From contig JAJEKV010000047.1 of assembly GCA_021234155.1 (NCBI GenBank), positions 3,338,494 to 3,402,493 of the forward strand: a DNA stretch of 64,000 nt, read 5' to 3'. The stretch is from Isoetes taiwanensis (taxonomy: Eukaryota > Streptophyta > Lycopodiopsida > Isoetales > Isoetaceae). Made by a program: the position numbers and the translations under genes. Positions 32,705-42,179 of the stretch are shown one piece after another. How positions within the stretch are numbered: position 1 is the first letter of the stretch; each line of letters opens with the position of its first letter. Below the pieces are notes generated by a model. The model was not told the DNA's origin. It saw only the letters and a program-made list of their open reading frames with translations, and searched no databases.

Positions 32705-33978
32705 CTAGGCCACTTTATGCATACCTCCCTTCCATATAAATTTCCTGATAATGGTTTGGATTTGATTGTAGACACCCTTCTGAGCAACAATAGCTGAGGA
32801 GTAATAGACATGGGAAGCAGCTAGAATAGCCTTAGCAACCGCTATCCTTCCAGCAACGGATAGACCTTTGGCTGACCATAGGTTGATTTTTTTCCTAAGA
32901 TGATCCAGGATGGGTGTCCATATACCTTTTAAGTTTTCAGAGAGGAATAAGGGCAGACCAAGCAGCTTCGTAGCCTTATCCTTCAGAACTTGAAAGCCAA
33001 GATTTTTCACTCTAGGATCAATGTCGGTCTCAAAGGGCCATACAACAGCACACTTGGATACATTGAGCTCTATCCCCGATATCTTCCCAAATGTACCTAG
33101 CACCTCATGGAAGGACTCAAAACTGGAATCATCAAATCTAAGAAAGATGAAAGTATCATCTGCATATTGCATAAGTGTGAGCTTGTCCCGGGATTCGAAG
33201 TCGCAGACCCGGAGGGTGCCCTCAGAAACTTTAAATTCCACCATTCTGGAAAGTAAATTGGCAATGATTAAGAAAAGATAGGGAGCCAGGGGGCAACCTT
33301 GTCTAATTCCTTTTCTTAGCTCAAACAGGCCAGAAGGTTGTCCATTGATAAGAACTGAAGCTGACGCAAGCTTGTTCAAACCCAAAGAGAGCTCCACAAA
33401 TGAGGTACTAAAACCCATATGGAGCATAATATCTTGAAGACCCCTCCAACGAAGGGTATCATAAGCTTTACGGAAATCCATCTTAACAAAAACACAATTT
33501 TGTTTAGAAAGCTTACACCGGTCACAGCCCTCTCTAGCTGCAATGAAGTTATCCAGAATATGTCTCCCTGGTAAGAAAGTTGTTTGTTCATTCCCAATAA
33601 CCTTACCGAGGATAGGCTTTAGTCGGTTGGCAATTATTTTCATAATAACCTTGTAGAGTACATTGGTCAAGGCAATGGGTCTCCACTCATTCAAACTTAC
33701 GTGGTCGAAAGCAACCTTAGGAACCAAGGAAATAAAACCGTAGAGCAGAGCAGGGTGCGAGATAGTGGACTTCCCATGCCCCCCATTTGCCTTGATGAAC
33801 GCCCCCAAGTAGATCCCCCGTGATTCAACATAGAACTCGGAGGGAGACCATCATGACCAGGGGACTTACCTGAAGCAAGAGAGGAGAGAGTCCTGAAGAT
33901 TTCATCATCCCCTAAATCACACATCAAATTCGTGTTGTCAGCCTGTGAGATTTTGGCCCTCCAATGTATCTTTGTCAA
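32705..33978 (-). pseudogene. L1 ORF2 reverse transcriptase domain
   Basis: Begins after a TAG stop at 33,979 (same frame as the endonuclease) with LASGKSPGHDGLP. After a frameshift near 33,830 it continues FISLVPKV, EWRPIALTNVLYKVIMKIIA, FLPGRHILDN, FVKMDFRKAYDTLRW (motif A), GIRQGCPLAPYLFLIIA (motif B region), LMQYADDTFIF (catalytic YADD), and LGLPLFLSENLKG. It ends at WKGGMHKVA with a TAG where L1 RTs have Trp (KVAW), consistent with a G-to-A change. The order and spacing are those of plant L1s. The catalytic Asp residues are intact but the frame is not. Confidence 0.9.
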
Positions 33979-35277
33979 CTAGTTTTGGAGTACTGATTCA
34001 TAATCATTGGGGAGAGGGTCCTCCTTGAACATTTTCTGAAAGCTTTCCCTAATATATGAACCAATCCCATCAATAGAATCAAACTTATTCTGTTGGTCAT
34101 CAGTAATAGATGTGATACTATTCTCAGCCAAACGGGCTCCTGCAAGCCTGAAGAAGTGTTTGGAATTTTCATGATCTGCTTCTGTATACCACTTAGTTTT
34201 GGATCTTACTGCAGCCCCTCTAGCTTCTTCTTCTTCAATAGCTTTTGCTCTGCCCTCAAGATCAGCTTCCAAAGAGTGGAGGGTAACATTGAAGGGGTCT
34301 ATTAGGAGATCTTGTTTGGTGATTCTAAGCTGATCATAAATATCATTTTTGGCTTTTCTAAACCCCTGAGCCCTATCCTGCCCCCATTTTTTAACCCAAA
34401 CCTTGATGTCCTTAATCTCCTGAATCCAGGCCTTCATACTAGGCACCCCATCCACTTGATGTCGGTTAGCAAGAAAGACCCGAAAAGAGTCACAGAATGA
34501 GGACTTTCCGATCAATGAAGTGTTAAATTTGAACGGCACATTTCCAGTTCTCCGGACAGAGGGAGCATCTTCAAATGTGAGTTTTTGTGGGACGTGATCA
34601 GATTGGGTGAAGGCCAAATCCCCTTCAACAAAGCATCTATCCAAGAATCTAGCTGTTCTGTTAGCTAGATAGAATCTGTCTAGTAAACAATAAACACGGT
34701 CATGCCCTTTCTGCTTATTGGACCAGGAGAATGAGGTATTTGAAGGAGGGATCAAAGTAAATCCCACACTATCAAGTAGAGAGTTCCAAGCTGCATCCTC
34801 CTCTGCAGAGAGATTTCTATGAAGTCCAATCTTCTGGTCCCATATATCGGTCATGTTCAAGTATCCCCCCATTAGCCAGTTTTCAACCTCCTGTCGGGCG
34901 ATCCAAATTTCGATCTCTTTCCACAAAATGGCCCTTTCTGCAGGTTTATTAGAAGCGTAAATATTGAGAAGGCCCCATCTACAATCCTCTGTTTCGAGAA
35001 CAATGGCCTGCCACCTACCATTTGTACCTTTATGCTGGAATTTTACCTTTTGTCCTTTCCATAGTAGAGCAGTACCCCCCTTTGTACCTAAAGCTGGGCA
35101 GGTAAATGAGTCGTATTGCCCCCCTACCCAAGTACCAAGGGAACTAGCCTCGAAATCTGGTAATCTGTGCTCTTGAATAAGGATGATGTCTGCAGCCATA
35201 GACCTTATTGCTGCAAGGACTCTGGCACGTTTTAGTGTCCCCTTGATCCCCCTTAGATTCCAAGATATCACTTTCAT
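33979..35277 (-). CDS. L1 ORF2 endonuclease and linker (open, 432 codons)
   Basis: Starts MKVISWNLRGIKGTLKR, where the Asn of SWNLRG is the first endonuclease motif. It then has IILIQEHRLPD (catalytic Glu), LLNIYAS, WLMGGYLNM (the usual GDFN motif is changed to GGYLN), WSNKQKG, CLLDRFYL and FTQSDHVPQKL (the SDH motif; the usual SDHxPI is mostly kept). It belongs to the EEP/APE nuclease family, which nicks target DNA to prime reverse transcription. GGYLNM in place of GDFNM removes a conserved Asp, so the enzyme would probably be impaired. The frame stops at a TAG at 33,979-33,981 and the RT follows in the same frame. Confidence 0.85.
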   Translation of the reverse strand: MKVISWNLRGIKGTLKRARVLAAIRSMAADIILIQEHRLPDFEASSLGTWVGGQYDSFTCPALGTKGGTALLWKGQKVKFQHKGTNGRWQAIVLETEDCRWGLLNIYASNKPAERAILWKEIEIWIARQEVENWLMGGYLNMTDIWDQKIGLHRNLSAEEDAAWNSLLDSVGFTLIPPSNTSFSWSNKQKGHDRVYCLLDRFYLANRTARFLDRCFVEGDLAFTQSDHVPQKLTFEDAPSVRRTGNVPFKFNTSLIGKSSFCDSFRVFLANRHQVDGVPSMKAWIQEIKDIKVWVKKWGQDRAQGFRKAKNDIYDQLRITKQDLLIDPFNVTLHSLEADLEGRAKAIEEEEARGAAVRSKTKWYTEADHENSKHFFRLAGARLAENSITSITDDQQNKFDSIDGIGSYIRESFQKMFKEDPLPNDYESVLQN

Positions 35278-35968
35278 TTTAATTTACCTTTTGTGCCCCT
35301 GTCAAACATGAGACCATCTCTATCCCATTCCCCACCTCAATGTTGCTATAGTTGGGTAGGTGGCTTTGTATAGTGATTTGCCAAATAGCATTAAAAGCCC
35401 TATCCCATTGAAAGTTCTCCCATCGAGTTCTTCCCCATTTTATGGCCCCCCCATTGTTGCCATAGTAGAGTAGGTAGTGATGTATATTGTAATTGTTGTG
35501 CAAAATAACATTGTATGTGTAATCCCAAAAATTACTTTCAAAACACTTCTTGATGTTGCTAAGGTTGAATTGTGTGATGTATTTGCTTTGTCGAATAACC
35601 ATATATGGAACCCTTAATTTCCTTCCTAAGCATGAAAAGGCACACCAGTGATAGGAATAAAGATAAGTATTTAGCTTATACATGTCGCAAAAAGTAGAGT
35701 ATCAAGCCATCAGGAGACGGCGATTTGAAGAACTAGGGGATATCATCCACACCTAGTATAAGACGGCCATAACCGACCTTGTTGCACTTACATTTGTGCA
35801 TAAGCACAATACATGTCCTGTTTTGTTTTAACATTCCAAAGAGATGTACTAACGAACTAGTTGGAGCATTTGTGGCAAACTTTCAGAACCAAAAACTAAC
35901 CTCAACCATTGCAGTTCCTCCAGAACCATCTTCAGAGAACCAAGTATGCATGTCATCAGAATCATAGA
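35278..35968 (-). other. L1 ORF1-ORF2 spacer
   Basis: About 690 bp between ORF1 and ORF2. The minus strand has a 134-codon open frame (35,279-35,683), rich in Asn and Tyr, that ends just before the ORF2 ATG and has no recognised domain. It also contains two diverged copies of a short phrase (CAAATAGCATTAAAAGCC-like and CAAAATAACATTGTATG-like) next to CCCATTTTATGG. Most plant L1s have overlapping or closely spaced ORFs, so this is unusually long. Confidence 0.5.
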
Positions 35969-38044
35969 TCAAAAACAACCAACCTCTGGTTCCTCAGAAT
36001 TTTTTGTCCTGATTTGTTCCGGGTCTCTACCCCACCAGTATTCTCGCAAGGATTTCCCATCCACCAGCCTTCTACCTTTTTTCTTGGTTAACAGAGGTGT
36101 AGATGCCTGAACAGGCCCAGCTTCCTCTTTGTCTGTCTTCTCCACAATCATTGAATCCTCATGAGTATTAGTTGCAAGCTTTATGTAGCTGGCTGGGGCA
36201 TCACATTCCAGCTCAGAATCCACTGTTTCACAAGGAGTTACAACAGTAGAGATAGGCCCCAAAATGACATTGGCTTTGCAATAAGATTGACTCTGCTGCA
36301 CCACAACTACTTGAGAGTCATCAGCTGTCCGAGAATCATTTGTTACTCCATCCGATCTATGTAACTTGTGGGCTGGTTCTTTTGGTAGCAGGCCCTTAAG
36401 AATAGGCTGTAGTATCAAATGATCATGGCAATCAAGAGATGTATTGACCTGCTCAGCCCTGCCTTGCTTATCTTCCCCAACAGAAGCTTCCTCCCGAGTA
36501 GAATTTGTGAAAGCATCTGTTTGATCAATAGCTGATTGTGTTTGAGTAGGCAAGATGGCTTCCACTTCATTAGGTTTAGGAGCCACAACATTGGCCGAAA
36601 GATGTGTAGCCACATAAGGAATGGGTCTAGTCTGAGTTGAATCCAGCTGAGAAGAATGAGAGGAGCCCATGGCGGTATGGATTGGCTCACCTGTCTTAGA
36701 GAAGTCAATAGAGGTGATATCCATATGATTCCTGCAGATAGGAGCAGCTGGCATATCCATCAGATCACTTGCTGGGCCAGTTGCTGACTGGGGTTCAGTG
36801 GACAAGCTGGCGTCCACCTCATTAGGCCCATGAGCCACGTCACTAGGCCTATGGGCCATTTCAGTAATGGGATCTATGTCAGGGACCACATCATTGTGTT
36901 GACAAGTCAAAGAAGCAGGGGCTTGAGTGCCAAAATCTAGAGATAGATTTGAAATCCTTGACTGATCTGGGATCTTTGACTGGTCAAAGATTGAAGCAGA
37001 AAGGGGGCCTTCAAGGACCACGTTTTCCACATGTTGGTCAGCTGCAGAATGACCAACCATGTTTTCCCCCTTTTGGATAGAGATTGGCAGAGAAGATGGA
37101 AGAGGATCAATAGTTTCCATAGGCTTTTCATACTGGTCAATCATATCCATTCGTCCAGACTTCGAACATTCTCCCTTTTCGTATGGGAGACAAGGGGGAT
37201 CTGTCAGACCAGAAAATTCCCGGCAACTAACTGCAGCCAAACAGTTTTGCTTTTTAACTTGGGATCCAGGGATGTGGCAATGATCCTCTGGCCCAGCACC
37301 TATTGCCATATCAACAACTGAATAACCAGTAAAACAGTTGGTCCCAGCATGCAAACGGACACCACATGCAGCATATGGAATGGGCAGACCAGTAGCCACA
37401 ATTTGGAAGTTGATATCCTCATTAAAATAACCAGAGAAATGAATGAACTCAGGTATCGGCTTGAGGAGGTCCACCGAGATGCAGATCTTGGGGGCTTCAT
37501 CCAGCCTACTATCCATGCATACATATTCCCCAAGTCTAGAAGCAATAAGTTTGAATGACTGGACATTCCAGTATTCCGGGCTAAGATCGGACAGAGAGAT
37601 CCAAATTGGGTAATAGAGGGCATCGGGCTTGAAGGCACGAAATTCAGCCCGATACTTTTGTAGGAAGAACTGCCCATGAGGAGTAGAGATCAAACCCTTA
37701 CGGAATAAAGCATCAATCTCCCTAGATGTGGCAGCTGTTAGCAGGAAATAAGTGTTGCCCAAAATCTGAACTCTGATCTCTGTTTTGGACCTACGTACTC
37801 TTTCAAGAGTTTTTTTTATCTCAGTCCTGCTCGGGTTACCTCTACATATTTTGCCAATGAGACCGAACTTCTCAAAGTACCGGATCCTATCTGCTACAAG
37901 AGCAGTATGAAGAGAGAGTTTGCCTTGCGGGATGGCTGGCATTTTCCCTTTAGAAGTAGGGGAGAGAGCAGGGGCTGAGACTTGAGCAAAAGTTCTACCG
38001 TCCAGCCTACCAGAGGAAGCCATAACTGGACCTTGCTTCTCCAT
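35969..38044 (-). CDS. L1 ORF1 (DUF4283 and zinc-knuckle gag-like protein), 691 aa, open
   Basis: Starts MEKQGPVMASSGRLDGRTFA. Around residues 50-130 is ADRIRYFEKFGLIGKICR, then YFLLTAATSREIDALF. Around residues 140-240 the DUF4283-like core reads YYPIWISLSDLSPEYWNVQS, LGEYVCMDSRLD, ICISVDLLKPIPEF, and PIPYAACGVRLHAGTNC, where plant L1 ORF1 normally has a C-x2-C..GH...C knuckle. Here part of that knuckle is recognisable. The C-terminal half is a long Ser/Thr/Glu-rich low-complexity region ending KKKGRRLVDGKSLREYWWGRD. ORF1 proteins bind LINE RNA. The whole frame is open, in contrast to ORF2. The ATG lies immediately after a TAG ending an upstream frame (TATTAGATGGAG). Confidence 0.85.
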   Translation of the reverse strand: MEKQGPVMASSGRLDGRTFAQVSAPALSPTSKGKMPAIPQGKLSLHTALVADRIRYFEKFGLIGKICRGNPSRTEIKKTLERVRRSKTEIRVQILGNTYFLLTAATSREIDALFRKGLISTPHGQFFLQKYRAEFRAFKPDALYYPIWISLSDLSPEYWNVQSFKLIASRLGEYVCMDSRLDEAPKICISVDLLKPIPEFIHFSGYFNEDINFQIVATGLPIPYAACGVRLHAGTNCFTGYSVVDMAIGAGPEDHCHIPGSQVKKQNCLAAVSCREFSGLTDPPCLPYEKGECSKSGRMDMIDQYEKPMETIDPLPSSLPISIQKGENMVGHSAADQHVENVVLEGPLSASIFDQSKIPDQSRISNLSLDFGTQAPASLTCQHNDVVPDIDPITEMAHRPSDVAHGPNEVDASLSTEPQSATGPASDLMDMPAAPICRNHMDITSIDFSKTGEPIHTAMGSSHSSQLDSTQTRPIPYVATHLSANVVAPKPNEVEAILPTQTQSAIDQTDAFTNSTREEASVGEDKQGRAEQVNTSLDCHDHLILQPILKGLLPKEPAHKLHRSDGVTNDSRTADDSQVVVVQQSQSYCKANVILGPISTVVTPCETVDSELECDAPASYIKLATNTHEDSMIVEKTDKEEAGPVQASTPLLTKKKGRRLVDGKSLREYWWGRDPEQIRTKNSEEPEVGCF

Positions 38045-39604
38045 CTAATACAATTCCAATAGGAATTCTTCAGCCCCAAAGAAGTCACACCGGACCACCA
38101 GAGAGTGCCTTGGGAGGGCGAGATAATCACCAAAGATAAGATGTCTAATAGACCTTCGAACTTCCAGCTGTTCTCCGAGAATGACAAGACCCCCTAAACA
38201 CCTGAATTGATCTTGATGAAGAACACCGTGATCAAGAATAGTAGCCCAAAGCTCACCAACTGGACCACTAAGAACCCCCCAAAAAAGATGAGTGAGGTTG
38301 ACAAGAACTATTGATCTGTAGATAGGACGCTGGGCGCATGGGGAGCCGGGTCGGGGAGAGATAATGTAAGGTTGAGAGCTTGGGGACCTGAAAGAAGGAG
38401 GTGGAGACTCAAGCGGTAGAAGGGGAGATCTGGGAGAAGGTGGAGGCGATTCAGGAGGTAGCGGGGGAGAAACAGAGTTAGCAGGAGAAGCAAAGAAAGT
38501 CCAAAGGAGGAGGCGAACCCAATGGCAATGGAGGAGATACAGAGTTAATAGGAGGAAGAGAAAAACTCAGAAAAGAAAGTGGAGAATCCATTCCAGAGAT
38601 ATCATTGGCTTTCCAGAAGTTATGGCCTAAGAAGTTATGGTCTGTAAACTTCCAAGAGAATGTAGTCTACCATGACAGGGTAAAAGATTCTAAACTTTGA
38701 AAAGCAAGGTTGATCAGCCCCTAAAAAAGCAATTTTCCACTCAAGAGCAGTGGCCTCAGGATCAAGGGACGTTGTAACTGCTTCTCCTTTGTAGAAAAGG
38801 TCAGGGAAGATGTTCTCATCAACTAAATAAGTCCAAAGTTCAAAGATTGAACCTTCTAACCAGCCACAAAAAACCTCCTGATCTTTGAAACCAACCACAA
38901 AGTATTTGCCTGGATCAAGAAGTAGAGGAGGATTTTGGGTTGATTGAGAGTTGGAGCAGACTATAGAGAGGGGCAGTGGACGACCCATTTGGTTGCCAAG
39001 AGGGAATATAAAGGCCAAACAGCACTCATTTCACCAGGACAGTACCGGATAAGGTGCAATAAATTCATGCAATAGATATGGAAGATTAAGAGGCCAAGAA
39101 GGGGCGTGAAACAGAACTAGATTGGGCCTGACTGTAGAGGGAGTTTGTAAGATCAAAGCTAGAAAGCTGATTGCAGGCTCCTGCATGCTGGATATGAGCA
39201 GTCCACATGTGTAAAGTACCGGAAAGCAGACGAATGTTGCAGCAATCCCATCATATGGAATGGTAGCATCTCAAACAGAGAAATCAGTAGATCTTGACAA
39301 TGATCTTCCCGTCAGCCCATTCGCTGTGTACATGAAAAACACCAGCAGCCGATGCCTCTGTATCACCAACGAAATCTCCTAGCCAGCTTTCTACTAAAGC
39401 ATGTGGAATCTCTGGGGTTATCCCAGCTTCTCCAATGTAGAGATGATCCGGGAAGAATCTATCTTCAACCAGAGCAACCCAAATCTCAGTTATTGAACCT
39501 TCTAGCCAGCCGCACTGATAATGATCACCGTGGATTATGATCGTGAAGTATTTGCCGAGTCTGCTTCTCTTAGGCTGAAGTTCAATGGGCAACGGCACAC
39601 CCAT
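38045..39604 (-). other. L1 5' region encoding three related ~100-aa modules (ORF0-like, broken)
   Basis: Three minus-strand stretches share one pattern. Module 1 (39,604-39,284): GKYFTIIIHGDHYQCGWLEG, SITEIWVALVEDRFFPDHLY, then HSEWADGKIIVKIY. Module 2 (39,018-38,635): GKYFVVGFKDQEVFCGWLEG, SIFELWTYLVDENIFPDLFY, then MVDYILLEVYRP. Module 3 (about 38,300-38,045): FWGVLSGPVGELWATILDHG, ending FFGAEEFLLELY and a TAG. Conserved points are a G-W-x-EG or G-x-LSG turn, [EL]W, a (V/I)-D/E-(D/H) step and a terminal E/K-(V/L/I)-Y. Between modules 2 and 3 is a Pro/Ser/Leu-rich stretch. Module 3 ends in the same frame as ORF1 with only TAG between them. I know of no named domain with this pattern; it looks like a repeated, perhaps nucleic-acid-binding, module. 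Confidence 0.6.
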
Positions 39605-39779
39605 GAGCTAAAAGATTCGTGAACAAAGGGGCAAGCCCTCTACAAGGGCCTGCAATCGAACCCAAGATCGAACAGAGAAAGGTAGAATCAAAGATGGAGG
39701 TCAGAACTAGGTAAGGAGGTCCCGTTGGCGAAAATAGAGGCGCAGGCGCTCGCGACCATTGCGACCATCCGGGAACCTT

Positions 39780-39787
39780 GCAATCTT
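39780..39787. repeat. L1 target-site duplication, right copy
   Basis: GCAATCTT at the 5' end of the minus-strand L1; see the left copy at 31,360-31,367. Confidence 0.95.
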
Positions 39788-40195
39788 GCACTCGTGAGCC
39801 TTATACTTACCCCTCCTACTAGGCCACTCTCTTTCAAACTCATTCTTGTCCAAATTTGTGACTACGTCGTCGTAGTCTGCTCCATGCGGACAATAGCCTG
39901 GCCCTGCCTCGCCAGCTACATTATGCACCTCTGTGATGGTGCAATTATCCCTCTTTGAAACTTCCTCCATCGCACGCAGCCTTCTTAACTCAGCCGTGCG
40001 ATACTCATTCGCTCTTGCATGTGCTGCTGCTTTCTCCATTTGCCGAGCAGCTGACATTTCAAGTTCGTTCTCCAGGGTTTGCCGCCAAGGAGAGGGGGTC
40101 CTCAAATTCGAGGGTACCGAAAAATCATGCTGACCCAGCTGCTCCAATGTATCCACGTTGTGTGGAGGAGATTCGTCGTCCTGTTCACGAGACAT
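39780..40195 (-). pseudogene. RING-type coiled-coil protein, N-terminal part (hAT cargo)
   Basis: The ATG at 40,195 opens MSREQDDESPPHNVDTLEQL, then LRTPSPWRQTLENELEMSAA, an Ala/Glu/Arg-rich helical stretch (RQMEKAAAHARANEYRTAEL), CTITEVHNVAGEAGPGYCPHG, FEREWPSRRGKYKAHECKIA, and then the L1. The paralogue from 54,097 shows the undisturbed join CKIAVVRAKAVERY. The gene therefore encoded roughly 138 residues here plus about 330 downstream, giving a coiled-coil protein with a C-terminal RING-like module. It lies about 250 bp downstream of the kinase gene stop, on the same strand. Confidence 0.65.
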
Positions 40196-40445
40196 AATTA
40201 TAGTGCTGACTTGTATAGGTGTGCTTTGACTTCTTGTCTTTATAATTTTCGTTAGCTGCGACATATAAAAAAGCACAAAATAAATAACACAAAAAACACA
40301 CGAAAAGAAGAGCTAAGCTACACACATGGATAAAAATTTCTCAAATAGCATCAAATAAGCGTTTAATGAATTTATTTGGAATATTATATAGTACAAGAAT
40401 GTTTGAATGTAAATTTATGGTCTTGTGAATAACAGAATATGCATG

Positions 40446-42179
40446 CTAAGCGTGACTAGGACCAGCTTGGTCTAATGCGTCGTCGCCACCGCGGCCAAGT
40501 TGAAGAATCCAATCTGATTCCAATTGTGGCCTTGTGCACGGAATTGGAGAGCAATGAAAACTGCTCCGCATGGTGTCAATTAGCTGGGCCATATCAATTT
40601 TTCGTGTTTTTTCTCTCATTGGCGACTCAACGCAATGTTTCAAATAGTCGCACATTCTCTGATGCTTGCCTTGCTGCTCCAGGCTTCCTATTGACTCTAT
40701 GTAGGAGTGCTTACTAGCAAAGTCAGCTAAGTAGTATACAATGTACGCTGCCCCGTGCAAATCAAAGTCAACCCTTGCAGGCACTGTCTTCGAGCCACTA
40801 CCAAAATAAAGATCATCGTGCATATATGGATGCCTGGCCCTTTCCATCTCAATTCTTTTCTTACCTTTGCCATCCAAACCCTTGTAATGCCATCGTTTTA
40901 CCTCCATATTGTCTCGCCGATCAACCTGGATTCACCCCAATCACAAATGCCAATGTATACAGCCTGAGGATCAATACATCTCTTCTCCTTTCCATAATCA
41001 AAATGGAGCAATATATTGCTCGGATGCAAGTCCATATGCAAATATCTTTCTTGATGGAGTTTTCGTAGCCGCTGCAGAATGACATTGCCAAGTCCCCAAC
41101 CCTAGAGGCAATAAATAATTCTTTCTTTCTGTGCTCCTCAAGCAGCCTCAAGTCCGTCTCAACTCTGGGGACAGCTCCTAACTTCTTAAATGCAAGCTCT
41201 GCAAAAGCATTGCACCCATGACTTGTAAAGAAGGTTGCCAACGAACCTCCATTCCAAAAAGAGAAAATTAACCCTTGTCTTTCTAGGCCGGTTGTGCTAC
41301 CAATGCAGCGTATTATACACCCGTGCCTAACTTGCATTCCAGACTCCCTCATGTTCTTCAACATAACTTCCACTAACTTATTGGGATCTGTACTTCGCTG
41401 AAAATTATTATGTTGAAGTTTTACACAATAAGGTTCATCCTTAATAAAACTAGACCCTAAAATATTGCACTTATACACTGCGCCATATGAACCAGAACCA
41501 ATTTGTTGTCTGTTTATTATTTGTGATGAATCTACTTTGGCAAACCAAGTTGTCTTGGCATCTGCTCTTCTATGAGCTTCCCACTCCCTATCTGTCTCAG
41601 CAGGACGTGTGGCTTTTATAGTTTGCGCCAACACTTTCTTAACAAGATGAGGGGGTTGATGGGCTTCTTTCTTCAATTTTCTGTTGGTCCATGCCACATT
41701 CCATGTGCTGGCTTTTTCTTTTAGCTCTAGCCTCAAGCGATGACTACTCAAATTTGCAACTTCTGTGATCATATTCCCGGTAGTGCGGCTAATATTACCC
41801 ACTATCCATGTATATCTCTCTTGCTCACTCTTTTCAGGCTCTAGATCCATCATTCGAAGCTTAAAAGCCCTCTCGGCATCTTTTACCAGCCCTGCATGGT
41901 AGTCTAGCCATCCTTCCTCGCTGTTGGTAGTCAATTCCAAATCCTGAGCTGAGGCATTGCACAGCCGGTTACACAACCAGTTCATGAATTCTGGTCTCAA
42001 AGTAGACCATGCTTGTTGTGGTCTAGTTCTTTTTCTACGCGGCAGTGCTGCAGAAGATGACTCAGGTTGCAGCTTTGTAGCCTCTGAGGCGCCAATGCCT
42101 CTACTGGTTGCGGCTCTATCTGAGACACTAATGCCACATTTGGTTGCGAGTTAACTTCTGCTCTCTCTTCTAAAGTCAT
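40446..42179 (-). pseudogene. Protein-kinase-like gene (hAT cargo), copy A, frameshifted
   Basis: The same gene as 54,853-56,589. The N-terminal part from 42,179 is shifted by a 4-bp deletion near 42,090, after which 42,000-41,080 reads the long N-terminal region and the kinase N-lobe: GSGSYGAVYKCN (Gly-rich loop), YCVKLQHNN (the Lys of the VAIK position), and LIFSFWNGGSLATFF (hinge). A 1-bp loss near 41,075 then shifts the frame before the catalytic loop; the paralogue shows LHMDLHPSNILL there. Past the shift, CIDPQAVYIGICDWGESR keeps a DWG in place of DFG. A +2-bp change near 40,905 shifts it again. The C-lobe continues as VDFDLHGAAYIVYYLADFAS to the stop at 40,446. Three indels disable it. 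Sequence is otherwise near-identical to copy B. Confidence 0.8.

Larger units (their letters stand above)
31368..39779 (-). mobile_element. Plant L1-type LINE, full-length-like (8.4 kb), inserted in the RING gene
   Basis: The minus-strand element has a poly-A tail (T-run at 31,366-31,379), perfect 8-bp duplications, and an empty allele-like site in the paralogous copy. From 5' to 3' it has a region with three related ~100-aa modules (39,604 to 38,045), ORF1 with DUF4283 (38,044-35,969), a ~690-bp spacer, and ORF2 with APE endonuclease, RT and C-terminal zinc region (35,277 to about 31,470). At 8.4 kb it is longer than the 6-7 kb usual for plant L1s, because of the 5' modules and the spacer. 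ORF2 has several stops and frameshifts, so this copy is inactive. Confidence 0.9.

Noticed and set aside
35969-37677. Alternative + and - strand ORFs within L1 ORF1
   Set aside because: They overlap the 691-codon DUF4283 frame and have Leu/Ser-rich shadow composition.
40446-42179. Kinase gene as an ordinary host gene unrelated to the transposon
   Set aside because: It lies between the matching termini, next to the palindrome array, with the RING gene and hairpins on the other side. I keep capture of a host gene open, but the locus is inside the element.
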